Assembly (NCBI RefSeq): GCF_001981525.1 | Contig: NZ_MPSB01000004.1 | Location: 124,001-188,000, forward strand | DNA from: Sphingomonas jeddahensis | Lineage (GTDB): Bacteria; Pseudomonadota; Alphaproteobacteria; Sphingomonadales; Sphingomonadaceae | DNA length: 64,000 nucleotides | Direction: 5' to 3' | Part shown: piece by piece, positions 33,842 to 42,179 of the stretch | Numbering within the stretch: the first letter of the stretch is position 1 | How the letters are laid out: every line of letters starts with the position of its first letter | Notes under the pieces: model-generated | Database searches by the model: none | Seen by the model: only the letters and a program-made list of their open reading frames with translations | Told to the model about the DNA's origin: nothing | Program-made: the position numbers and the translations under genes

Positions 33842-36800
33842 CTAGAAGGAGAAGCCTGCGGAGAGCTTCACCGTGCGCGGCGGGTTTCCGCCGATGCTCC
33901 AGGTCGATCGCTCGCGATAGATGCTCGGCGAACCGGCATCGCGGACGTTGTCGGCCGGGTTGTTGTTGTAATCGACATAGTTGCGGTCGTTCATCACGTT
34001 GACGATGTCGACGCGGAAACGAATTCGCGCGTCATCATACAGGAAGTCCATCGGCACGTATTTGGTGAACGCCAGATCGAGCTGACGGCGGCCCCAGCGA
34101 TCGCCCAACCCAAGCACCTCCGAACCGACGATCACGCGCTCATATGGGTTGGCCCGATCGACCAGCGCACGCTGGAAGGTGGGCGATTCGATCTGGAACT
34201 TGGCGGAGATCGACAGGTCGATCGGCAGATCGACGCTGCCTGCCACGACGAGGCGATGGCGCGGCACCACCGAGGAGCGCACGAACGGATAATCGGCCGC
34301 GGTCGGGAAATCGAGGAGGAAGTAGGCCGCCTGATCACCGTTGGGGCGGTTATCCTCCGCCTCCGTATAGGTGTAGGTCGCGTCGATGCTCCACGGCGAG
34401 GCTGCCGAATAAGCCTTCGTCAGCTTGAAGTATGCCGAGTCCGCCTTGGTCTCGAGCCCGTTGTCGCCGATGATGATCGCGCCATAGCCTGCAGGCGAGA
34501 AGTTGCCTGGACCCTGCGGCACGCCGGTGGTCGGCGAGGGCGCGAAGAACGAGCCGTCCGGCCGGCGGTTACCCATCAGATAGACGAAGCCGTCCTTGCT
34601 GACGATACGGGTATAGCCGGCTTCCAGCTCGAGCGGCTGGAATCGCCCGCGCAGGCCGAGGCTGAACTGGTCCGAATAGGGGACCTTCAGCTCGTTGTTG
34701 ATGAAGCGGAATTCGCGCCCGCCCGCCGTACCGTTCCCCGCCAGTTGCTGGCGGCCTGCTTCCGTCAGGTAGATCGGGTCCCAGGGAATGCAGACCCCCG
34801 TGTTCGACGGCAGGCACGGGTTCTGCGTGTCCGCGCCCTGGAACAGGAAGGTGCGGCGTTGGAAACGGCCGGTGGCCAGCTCCTGCTGCAGGAAGTCGAA
34901 CTGGTTGCGATCGTACGATCGGCCGTAGCCGCCGAATACCGAGAAGCGACCTTCGTCGTCGAAGCGATAGGTGAAGCCGACGCGCGGCTGCCACGCGGTC
35001 TTGAACGCCTTCCGGTTGTTGCCCGTCGAGATGTAGTCGTTGATGTTGTAATCGGCGTTTACCAGGTTCGGATAGTTCGCCGGCGAGATCGCCGTCAGAT
35101 CCTCTTGCGGCGTGACATAGTTGAGGAACCCGGGCGTCCGCTCGTAATCCCAGCGCAGGCCGAGGTTCAGCGTCAGCTTGTCCGTGACGTCCCAATCGTC
35201 CTGAAGGTACACGCCGAACTGCCAGTTATTTGAACGAATCCGCGGGTCGCCAAGCGCGCCGACAGCACCGAACTGAAGCTGATACGGGATTTCATCGTTG
35301 AAGCCGTCCGCCACCGGAAGGTTTAGGTCATAGCTGTACAGGGGGTTGAGCAGGTTCTGCTCCACCGTGTTGAGCTTGACCCACTTGCTCTTCACGCCGG
35401 CCTTGATCGTGTGCCCTTCGAACCCGGTCCAGGTGAAGTCATTCTGCACCGTCCAGCCCTTCTGGCCCTTGTCCTGGAAGCCCAGGCCGGCACCGATGCG
35501 GAACACGTCAAAGGTGTTGATCGAGCTTCCGTTGACCTGCGACTGGCGGAATTGCTGGCCGATGCCATTGGTGGCCGGCTGCGGGGACCAGCTGACGTCC
35601 TCATAGCCGACGCGGAAATCGTTGATCCAATTGTCGGCGGTATGCTGCCAGCGGGCGGTGGCGCGGATTTCCTCAACGGCGTTGAGCGTCGCGGTGGAAT
35701 AAGCCGCGATCCCGTTGCTGATCTGGATGCCGGATTCATCGCGATACTTGCCGGTGAATTCGAACAGGTCGCTGTCGGTCGGCGTGATGTCGATCTTGCC
35801 GAAATACAAGTCCTGCTTGAAGGTCGAGCTAAAGGAGCCGAACTGGTCGCGATACTGCGCCGGCAGGCTGGTGACGGCGATGCCGTTGCCGGGCAGGATG
35901 TCGACCGGCACCTCGCGCCGCTTGCCTTCGTAGCTGACGAAGAAGTGCGCGAGATCCCTCACGATCGGGCCGCCCAGCGCGCCGCCGAACTGCTTGTCCG
36001 TCGTTTCCACCTTGGCGATCTTGTTGGGGAAGATCTCGGTGGGGCGGCGGTCGCGCAGGCTCTGGTCGGTATAGTCGAAGAAGCCTTCGCCGTGGAACTC
36101 GTTGGTGCCCGACTTGGTCGTGGCGATGATCGCCACCGAGCCGACCTGGTCGAACTCCGCCTTATAATTAGACGACAACACCTGATACTCGCCGATCGCG
36201 AGCTGCGGGAACGGGTTGCCGGGCGAGGAATCCTGGCCGGTCAGGCCGCCACGCAGGACATAGTCCTTCTGGCTGACGCCATCGATGAACACGTTGACCG
36301 AGTTACTGCCCTGCGCGCCGCCCTGGATGCGCGACGAGCCGTCCGCGCTTTCGATGAAGCGAACGCCCGGCGCCAGATCGGCGAAGGCGAGGAAGTTGCG
36401 GTTTACCTGCGGCAGCTGCTCGATCAGGCGCTCGGTGATGTTGATGCCGACCTGTCCGCCCGACAGCGTGCGAATGCGGCTGCCGGTGACGATGATGTCG
36501 CCGCCCTCGCTTTCCACTGGCGGCGCCTCGGTCTCGCCCGCCGCATTGTCGCTGGGCGCTGGCTGCGCCGGTGCGGCAGGGGTGTTCAGATCGATGTCCA
36601 GCCCGGCAGTCTGGCCGACGCGCAGGGTGAATTCGTCGGAACTGCGCGTGCCGTTCTGGGTGCGGATCTCGAGCCGGTAATTGCCGGCGCGCAGCGATGC
36701 GAAATTGTAGCTGCCGTCAGCCCCGACGGTCACGGTGCGGCGCAGGCCGGTTGCGACTTCCACCGCGGTCACATCGACCACCGGGTTGTTGGGGGCGGCA

Positions 36801-36919
36801 GTGATGGTGCCGCGAAGCGAGGCCTGGCCGACCTGCGCGTGCGCCGCGGGCGCCAGCATCGTTCCTCCCGCCAATGCCGACATGCCGGCAAGCGCCATGC
36901 GCAATGTGATCTTGTTCAT
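33842..36919 (-). CDS. TonB-dependent receptor with carboxypeptidase-like regulatory domain (Oar-like)
   Basis: The 1025-residue outer-membrane protein has a signal peptide (cleaved after AAHAQ-type site, about 29), a CarboxypepD_reg-like beta-sandwich (about 33-105: ASLRGTITAAPNNPVVDVTAV...SYNFASLRAGNYRLEI), a linker rich in Pro/Ala/Glu, a plug domain (GGDIIVTGSRIRT onward, about 145-270) and a long 22-strand-type barrel ending in VKLSAGFSF with a terminal Phe. The Oar-like layout is common in Sphingomonadales for uptake of large or plant-derived substrates. ATG 36919 has an AGGGAAC ribosome binding site. No transport partner is adjacent, and the substrate is unknown. Confidence 0.93.
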   Translation of the reverse strand: MNKITLRMALAGMSALAGGTMLAPAAHAQVGQASLRGTITAAPNNPVVDVTAVEVATGLRRTVTVGADGSYNFASLRAGNYRLEIRTQNGTRSSDEFTLRVGQTAGLDIDLNTPAAPAQPAPSDNAAGETEAPPVESEGGDIIVTGSRIRTLSGGQVGINITERLIEQLPQVNRNFLAFADLAPGVRFIESADGSSRIQGGAQGSNSVNVFIDGVSQKDYVLRGGLTGQDSSPGNPFPQLAIGEYQVLSSNYKAEFDQVGSVAIIATTKSGTNEFHGEGFFDYTDQSLRDRRPTEIFPNKIAKVETTDKQFGGALGGPIVRDLAHFFVSYEGKRREVPVDILPGNGIAVTSLPAQYRDQFGSFSSTFKQDLYFGKIDITPTDSDLFEFTGKYRDESGIQISNGIAAYSTATLNAVEEIRATARWQHTADNWINDFRVGYEDVSWSPQPATNGIGQQFRQSQVNGSSINTFDVFRIGAGLGFQDKGQKGWTVQNDFTWTGFEGHTIKAGVKSKWVKLNTVEQNLLNPLYSYDLNLPVADGFNDEIPYQLQFGAVGALGDPRIRSNNWQFGVYLQDDWDVTDKLTLNLGLRWDYERTPGFLNYVTPQEDLTAISPANYPNLVNADYNINDYISTGNNRKAFKTAWQPRVGFTYRFDDEGRFSVFGGYGRSYDRNQFDFLQQELATGRFQRRTFLFQGADTQNPCLPSNTGVCIPWDPIYLTEAGRQQLAGNGTAGGREFRFINNELKVPYSDQFSLGLRGRFQPLELEAGYTRIVSKDGFVYLMGNRRPDGSFFAPSPTTGVPQGPGNFSPAGYGAIIIGDNGLETKADSAYFKLTKAYSAASPWSIDATYTYTEAEDNRPNGDQAAYFLLDFPTAADYPFVRSSVVPRHRLVVAGSVDLPIDLSISAKFQIESPTFQRALVDRANPYERVIVGSEVLGLGDRWGRRQLDLAFTKYVPMDFLYDDARIRFRVDIVNVMNDRNYVDYNNNPADNVRDAGSPSIYRERSTWSIGGNPPRTVKLSAGFSF

Positions 36920-37498
36920 GATTGTTCCCTGCACTTTTTTGTTGTTGTCTGTGTTCGTTGATCGTCAGCTAGCTGGTGGGTTCATGCGTCTCGATGGGTG
37001 GGGACACGGATCCGAACCACGTCGATTTCCTCAGCGAGCTGATGGGTGGCGCGCACCATCGCAGGCGTGTCAAAGCGGACGATCGCGATACCGCCCTGGT
37101 GAGCGACGGCACCATCAGGGGCCGGAGTCGGATCGTATTGAAAGCTGCCGCGGCGACCCGGCCGGAAGCGTCCATGCCGGCAACAAGTATCGAGGCGATC
37201 GAGATCTCTGCCTGTTGCTCCGCATCGCGGTCGCTGGCTTGCGGCCTGACGCTTGAACCTCTCCCCCGCTGATGTCGCATGTTGAACCATCGCGCCATGT
37301 TGTAGATGTAACCGGTTACGTCATCCACAAGCCGGTTTCAAGATCGCGCGTTGAGGATGCGCCGACCAAGGAGCGGTGCACCGATCCCGAACATCGTCGA
37401 ACAATCGTCTCGTGACGTTCGCGCGTTCGGAAGAGAGCTGGCTCGTGCCGTGCGTCGACTCGCCAAGGAACACGAACGTCGCGCTGCCGCGGCTTCGA
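36920..37498. other. Gene-poor stretch with a possible decayed coding remnant
   Basis: No intact gene is convincing here. On the minus strand, two overlapping frames look partly coding: one around 37150-37220 (SIASILVAGMDASGRVAAAAFNT) and another at 36982-37130 (FQYDPTPAPDGAVAHQGG then AIVRFDTPAMVRATHQLAEE). The switch between frames suggests a frameshifted remnant of an unrecognised gene. A palindromic operator-like site is at 37306-37321. The promoter of the TonB receptor must also lie in this stretch, but I cannot point to a clear one. Confidence 0.35.
37306..37321. promoter_or_regulatory. Palindromic operator-like site (LacI/GalR type)
   Basis: GTAACCGGTTAC (37308-37319) is a perfect 12-bp palindrome with a central CCGG. 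It resembles the operators of LacI-family regulators that control sugar-uptake TonB receptors in Caulobacter and Xanthomonas (TGGTAACCGGTTACCA-like, from general knowledge). It lies about 390 bases upstream of the receptor start. No LacI gene is visible here. Confidence 0.45.
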
Positions 37499-38002
37499 TC
37501 ACATCATCCTAGTGGCCGAACTCCCCTCTCCGCACATGGCTTCCGGAATCAATACCCGCAGCTTCTGGATCGTGGTCCCGGCGTCACGGTGGTGAACGAA
37601 GGTGCCGCCAGCCCCCGTCCACAAGTCGCGATACTTGAGGGTGTCGTCCACGAGGATATCGCCTTCGCGAGCGTGCCGCCGCTTGTCGGCCGCGAGGCAA
37701 GTGATGATGCGCGTGTCCGGGAAATGCTCGGCGGCCCAGCGCACCTTTTGCGGCGCCGCCCAGTTCCCGCGAGGAAGCCCGGTGAGAATGATCGGATCGA
37801 GATGGCGAACCGCCTCAAACAGCACCGTGGCGTCCGGCATCAACGGCAGCGAGCCGTAGAAGTCAGGATGCCGTGTCAAACGCTTCCAAAATTCAGGCAG
37901 GCCATAGCGCTTCTCGAACTGCCTTGGCGGCATCTTCAGCAACTCCGTCGCGGCTTTGTCGAAGTCGGCCAGAACGCCGTCGCAATCCAGATAGAGCTGC
38001 AT
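37499..38002 (-). CDS. HAD-superfamily phosphatase, 5'(3')-nucleotidase-like
   Basis: The 167-residue protein has HAD motif I as LDCDGVLADFD (about 4-14), motif II ILTG (about 72-75), a motif III Lys in QKVRWAAEHF and motif IV DILVDDT (about 115-121). This is the compact C1-cap-poor type related to 5'(3')-deoxyribonucleotidases and some nucleic-acid-end phosphatases. It starts three bases after the stop of the gene at 38006-38389, so the two form an operon. The pairing suggests a role in nucleotide or RNA-end phosphate processing; this is inference. Confidence 0.8.
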   Translation of the reverse strand: MQLYLDCDGVLADFDKAATELLKMPPRQFEKRYGLPEFWKRLTRHPDFYGSLPLMPDATVLFEAVRHLDPIILTGLPRGNWAAPQKVRWAAEHFPDTRIITCLAADKRRHAREGDILVDDTLKYRDLWTGAGGTFVHHRDAGTTIQKLRVLIPEAMCGEGSSATRMM

Positions 38003-38005
38003 GGT

Positions 38006-38389
38006 CTAGAATCTCGCGGGCTTGAGACGGATCGGGATAGGCTCGGGAAGGCTCCGCCATCCGAGCCGCGCGATGACATCGTTGCTTTCCACCGGTCGCC
38101 GGCCGCGCGCCCGATCGATCGACCAGGTGATGTGATAGGTGCTTCCGTCACCCCGGTCGGTGGAGCCGCCGATCCTCACGACCAGCGCTTGCACACCAGC
38201 ACCGTCGTCAATCTCGCCGACGATCTCCCCCTGCGTTTCGCGCGGGAGAGGCGTCTTGTGATCAGTTCCCGTCCGCAGCGTGACGTGGTCGGCGATAACG
38301 TCCGGGAACAGCGGCTCGAACCGCGCGAGCAGTTGATCCCGGTCGCTCGCTCCCAGCTTCCAGCCTGTTACCCAACGCCTTGCCATCAA
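38006..38389 (-). CDS. 2H-phosphoesterase-like protein (two HxT motifs)
   Basis: The 127-residue protein has two H-x-T-hydrophobic motifs, ADHVTL (about 34-39) and YHITW (about 86-90), spaced as in the 2H phosphoesterase fold of LigT/CPDase enzymes, which open 2',3'-cyclic phosphates or act on 2'-5' linkages. The start MMARRWVTGWKL followed by DRDQLLARFEPLFPDVIADH looks like a family of short proteins found with phosphatases, but I cannot name it. ATG 38389 is used; 38386 is equally possible. It is cotranscribed with the HAD gene three bases downstream. Confidence 0.65.
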   Translation of the reverse strand: MMARRWVTGWKLGASDRDQLLARFEPLFPDVIADHVTLRTGTDHKTPLPRETQGEIVGEIDDGAGVQALVVRIGGSTDRGDGSTYHITWSIDRARGRRPVESNDVIARLGWRSLPEPIPIRLKPARF

Positions 38390-38496
38390 CCTATCAACAC
38401 ATCGGGCTTGGTAGGTTTCCAGGCTAGTTCACCGTCGGCGGGGCGAGGGGCTTCGTCGCTCTCCAGGAACCCGGCGGCGTGCTAGCCCGGATGCGA

Positions 38497-39510
38497 TCAA
38501 CGCCCTCGCCTCCTCACCAACCGTCCCAACACCATTGCTGCACCGAGCAGGCCTGCCGCCGCCACAGGTTGCGGCAGTTTTTGAAGTTGAAGCGCGATGC
38601 TGGTGCGCCGGGCGTGTACGCGCTGGCTGCCCCGCAGGGCGTCATCGCGGGGCTCGAAGAGGTTATCCTGGCGTGAGGGGGCGCCGGCGTCGCCCGGCTT
38701 TTGTTGAACGCGAGTGCCAACCGCTTCCATGATGACATCGGCCAGCCTTGGCGCTGCCTGCGGCAGAATCGAGGACAGCAGACCGCCGCCACCCGCGTAG
38801 AGTGTCCGTTTCGGATGTGCACAGGCGAACAGCACCGCATCTGCGACGACTTCGGGCGTATAGAGCGGCGGCGGCAGCCGCGCGGGCTTGTCCATGTAGT
38901 TCCGGGCATGCTCCGGGAACGGGGTATCGATGGCGCCGGGCTTGACCAAAGTCACCGAAATGCCCGCCCCTTCCCGCTCCAGCTCCATCCTGAGCGTATC
39001 GGTGAGCGCCTGCACCGCATGCTTGGTTGCGCAATATGGCCCTTGTTGCAGGATCGCGCGGTCACCGAGAATCGAGCCGATGTTGATGATCGCGCCGCCG
39101 CGGCCGCGCAAATGCCGGACGGCGACCAACGAGCCGTAAAGGGTGCCGAAGTAATTTACGTCGAACACGCGCCGGTGATCGCCAATGGGCACTTGTTCCA
39201 GCGTGCCATAGGTTCCGATGCCGGCATTGTTGACCCAGGTGTCGAACCCACCGAACGCCTCCAGCGCGAGCGTGGCGACGCGTTCGACCGCGACCATGTC
39301 GCTCACGTCGGCTACACAGATGGCAACTCGCGCGCCCTCGGCAGTAAGACGCACCCGCAGGGCTTCCAGCGCGTCCGCGTTACGCGCGACCGCGACTACC
39401 GCCGCTCCTTGCCGCACGGCCCGTTCGGTGATGGCAAGTCCGTTGCCGCTCGTGGCCCCCGTAACCACGATGACCTGCTCGGACACAGGCTTCAAGCTGA
39501 TGCGCATCAT
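38497..39510 (-). CDS. SDR-family oxidoreductase with C-terminal hydrophobic tail
   Basis: The 337-residue protein is a classical short-chain dehydrogenase in its first ~250 residues: VVTGATSGNGLA cofactor loop (TGxxxGxG, about 16-27), NNAG (about 93-96), Ser in NIGSILG and the catalytic YCATK (about 158-162). The last ~85 residues are an extension rich in Arg and Gln, ending in a hydrophobic helix (PVAAAGLLGAAMVLG) with an RRRGR end, which may anchor it to the membrane. The substrate is unknown. ATG 39510 has an AAGGACG ribosome binding site. Confidence 0.88.
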   Translation of the reverse strand: MMRISLKPVSEQVIVVTGATSGNGLAITERAVRQGAAVVAVARNADALEALRVRLTAEGARVAICVADVSDMVAVERVATLALEAFGGFDTWVNNAGIGTYGTLEQVPIGDHRRVFDVNYFGTLYGSLVAVRHLRGRGGAIINIGSILGDRAILQQGPYCATKHAVQALTDTLRMELEREGAGISVTLVKPGAIDTPFPEHARNYMDKPARLPPPLYTPEVVADAVLFACAHPKRTLYAGGGGLLSSILPQAAPRLADVIMEAVGTRVQQKPGDAGAPSRQDNLFEPRDDALRGSQRVHARRTSIALQLQKLPQPVAAAGLLGAAMVLGRLVRRRGR

Positions 39511-39730
39511 CGATCGTCCTTGGCCGGCTCCGCACGAGGCGACCTTTAGCCGCCAACGGGCAGAGCGTCCGTTCGATCCTCCTGGGCACCTGAATCAGCA
39601 AGATCCATAGCCATTGGTGAACGCCCTCTGCAGTGGCGTTTCAACACCTCGACTCTGGCACATCGATGCCGTCAGGGGCGTCCACCAAGCTGATGGAAAA
39701 CGGCCGCTCGATAGGGGATGTCTGAGAAAA

Positions 39731-39805
<75 letters not shown>

Positions 39806-39893
39806 ACTCTGCCCGCTAGGTACGGGCGAGGGGGCGCTAGAGACGAGCGGCGGCGGATTGTCAAGGCGTTGTGGCCGCGCGATAGCCGCTTTC

Positions 39894-40031
39894 ATGGAAA
39901 GCAAGGACGAACGCGACGCACGGCGGGCAGCGGCGCTCAGGGCGAACCTGCGCCGCCGCAAGGAACAGGCGCGCGGGGTGAAGGATGGGATGGCGGTGGA
40001 AGGTCCGAGCCGCGACGAAGAGGCGCAGTAG
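39894..40031 (+). CDS. Small basic protein of unknown function (45 aa)
   Basis: ATG 39894 opens 45 codons ending in TAG at 40029-40031. The product is highly charged, with ARRAAALRANLRRRKEQARG as its core, which forms one strongly basic amphipathic helix. Similar short 'LRxNLRRRKxQxR' proteins occur in sphingomonads from general recollection. There is no clear ribosome binding site. It lies between tRNA-Thr and aminopeptidase P. It may bind nucleic acid; that is a guess. Confidence 0.55.
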   Translation: MESKDERDARRAAALRANLRRRKEQARGVKDGMAVEGPSRDEEAQ

Positions 40032-40171
40032 GTTCATAATCCTCCCGCGCCGGGGGAGGTGTCACCACAGGTGAGGAAGGGGGAGGACGGCGATGTCGCC
40101 TCGATCGTTCCGTTTCCTCCCCCTCCGTCAGCTATTCGCGCTGCTACCTTCCCCTGGCGGGGGAGGAGATC

Positions 40172-41971
40172 TCAACCCGCGATCGGCGCGCAGCGCTGGA
40201 TCAGCCAGGCGCGGTCCTCGCCCTCCAGGTGCGGCGCGAGCGTGCCCGCCACTCGAGCGTGATAATCGTTGAGCCACGCGAGTTCGCCGGGCGTCAGAAG
40301 TGCTGGATCGATCAGGTCGCGGTCGATCGGCACCAGGGTGAGCGTCTCGAACGTCAGCATCACATCTTCGCCGCCCTCGAACGACCGCTCGACGACCAAT
40401 AGCAGATTCTCGATCCGGATGCCGTATTCGCCGGCCTTGTAATAGCCCGGCTCGTTGGACAGGATCATGCCGGGCAGCAGCGGCTCGGACGGGCCGGCGC
40501 CGGGGTAGCTCGGCTTGGCGATCCGCGCCGGGCCTTCGTGGACCGACAGGTAGCTGCCGACGCCGTGACCGGTACCATGAGCGAAATCGAGGCCGGCCTG
40601 CCACAAGGGGAGCCGCGCGAGCGCGTCGAGCTGCCCGCCGGTGGTGCCGCGGGGGAAGACGGCGGTCGCGAGCGCGATATGGCCCTTGAGCACGCGGGTG
40701 AAGCGGTCGCGCATTTCCGAGGTCGGCTGGCCGATCGGGATCACGCGCGTCACGTCGGTGGTGCCGTCGTCATACTGGCCGCCCGAATCGATCAGGTAGA
40801 GCTGGCCCTGTTCGATCGGCAGGCTCGACTCTTCGGTGACGTGATAATGCGGGATCGCGCCGTGGGGGCCGGTGGCCGAGATCGCGTCGAACGACAGATC
40901 TTTGAGCACGCCCGTCGCGCGGCGGAATTCCTCCAGCTTGGCAGCGGCGGTGAGTTCTGTCTGGCCGCCCTTGGGTGCCTCGATCGAGATCCAGCGCAGG
41001 AAGCGGGTGAGCGCGGCGCCGTCGCGAATGCTGGCGGCGCGGTGGCCGGCCTGCTCGACCGGGTTCTTGACGGCGCGCGGGATGACGGTCGGATCGCGCA
41101 GCGCGATGACCTCGCCGCCGCCGGCCTCGATGGCGAGCGGGATGGCGGCGACCGAGAGCGTGGGATCCACCACGACTCGCTTGCCGCCAAAGCGGCCGAG
41201 CGCCGAGGCGAAGTCGCGGCGATCGTGGATTCGCACCGCATTGCCGAGATGCTGCGCGACCGGGTCGCTCATCTTGTCGGGCGCGACGTACAGGTCGGCG
41301 GTGCCGTCAGCGTTCACCACGGCGTAGGACAACGCGACGGGGGTGCGCGAGACATCGCCACCGCGCACGTTGAGCAGCCAGGCGATCGACTCCAGCGCGG
41401 CGAGGACAACGGCGTCGGCCTTCTGCTCGACCAGCCAGTCGGCGACGGCAGCGCGCTTGTCGGCGCTGGAACGGCCGGCGTGGCTGTCGTCGTGAACGGC
41501 GAGCTTGGCGTCGGACGGCAACGGCTGGTCGGGCCAGACGGCGTCGACGGGGTTGGTATCGACCGGGATCAGCGTCGCGTCGATCGCGGCGAGCGCCTTG
41601 CTCGCTTCATCGACCCAGACGCGGGTGTGGAGCCAGGGATCGTAGCCGATCCGTGCGCCCTGCTTGGCATGGCCGGCGAGCCAGCCCGACACGCTCGTCT
41701 CGGGCACACCGACGAACTGCCAATCGTCGCCCGACACCTGCTCGCGGACCTGGAGCGTGTAGCGGCCGTCGGTGAAGATCGCCGCTTCCGCCGGCAACAC
41801 CACCGCAGTGCCAGCCGACCCCTGGAAGCCGGTGAGCCAGGCCAGCCGCTGGGCATAGGCGCCGACATATTCGCTCATATGTTCATCGGTGAGGGGGACG
41901 ACGAAGCCGTCGAGCTGCTGGCGCGTGAGCTGGTCACGCAGGGCCGCGAGGCGGGCGGTGTAGGTGGACAT
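40172..41971 (-). CDS. Aminopeptidase P family protein (Xaa-Pro aminopeptidase, M24B)
   Basis: The 599-residue protein has the two N-terminal creatinase-like domains plus a C-terminal pita-bread domain. Metal ligands are visible: YLIDSGGQYDDGTTDVTR (two Asp), AHGTGHGVG (His), LSNEPGYY (Glu) and TFETLTLVP (Glu). It removes an N-terminal residue preceding proline, in the cytoplasm. ATG 41971 has a near-perfect AGAGGAG ribosome binding site, so I prefer it to the upstream ATG at 41989. It is divergent from nadB, with a family A repeat between them. Confidence 0.95.
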   Translation of the reverse strand: MSTYTARLAALRDQLTRQQLDGFVVPLTDEHMSEYVGAYAQRLAWLTGFQGSAGTAVVLPAEAAIFTDGRYTLQVREQVSGDDWQFVGVPETSVSGWLAGHAKQGARIGYDPWLHTRVWVDEASKALAAIDATLIPVDTNPVDAVWPDQPLPSDAKLAVHDDSHAGRSSADKRAAVADWLVEQKADAVVLAALESIAWLLNVRGGDVSRTPVALSYAVVNADGTADLYVAPDKMSDPVAQHLGNAVRIHDRRDFASALGRFGGKRVVVDPTLSVAAIPLAIEAGGGEVIALRDPTVIPRAVKNPVEQAGHRAASIRDGAALTRFLRWISIEAPKGGQTELTAAAKLEEFRRATGVLKDLSFDAISATGPHGAIPHYHVTEESSLPIEQGQLYLIDSGGQYDDGTTDVTRVIPIGQPTSEMRDRFTRVLKGHIALATAVFPRGTTGGQLDALARLPLWQAGLDFAHGTGHGVGSYLSVHEGPARIAKPSYPGAGPSEPLLPGMILSNEPGYYKAGEYGIRIENLLLVVERSFEGGEDVMLTFETLTLVPIDRDLIDPALLTPGELAWLNDYHARVAGTLAPHLEGEDRAWLIQRCAPIAG

Positions 41972-42002
41972 GGGACTCCTCTGCATCACGCGAACACATC
42001 AT

Positions 42003-42092
42003 CCCCGTTCGTGCTGAGCTGGTCGAAGCACTGTCCTTCTTCAGCCGGCCGATGAAAGAAGGGCAGCCCTTCGACAACCTCAGGGCGAACGG
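42003..42092. repeat. Family A REP-like inverted repeat (copy 5)
   Basis: The arms are CCCCGTTCGTGCTGAGCTGG and TCGACAACCTCAGGGCGAACGG. It lies in the divergent gap between the aminopeptidase P gene and nadB. Confidence 0.85.
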
Positions 42093-42179
42093 AAGAGAGG
42101 CTCGTTACCACCCCGATATGGCAGATGCGCGCGCTTCGTGCCATGCAGCCGCGATGGTCTTCTCTCCCCAGGGTCGCGC

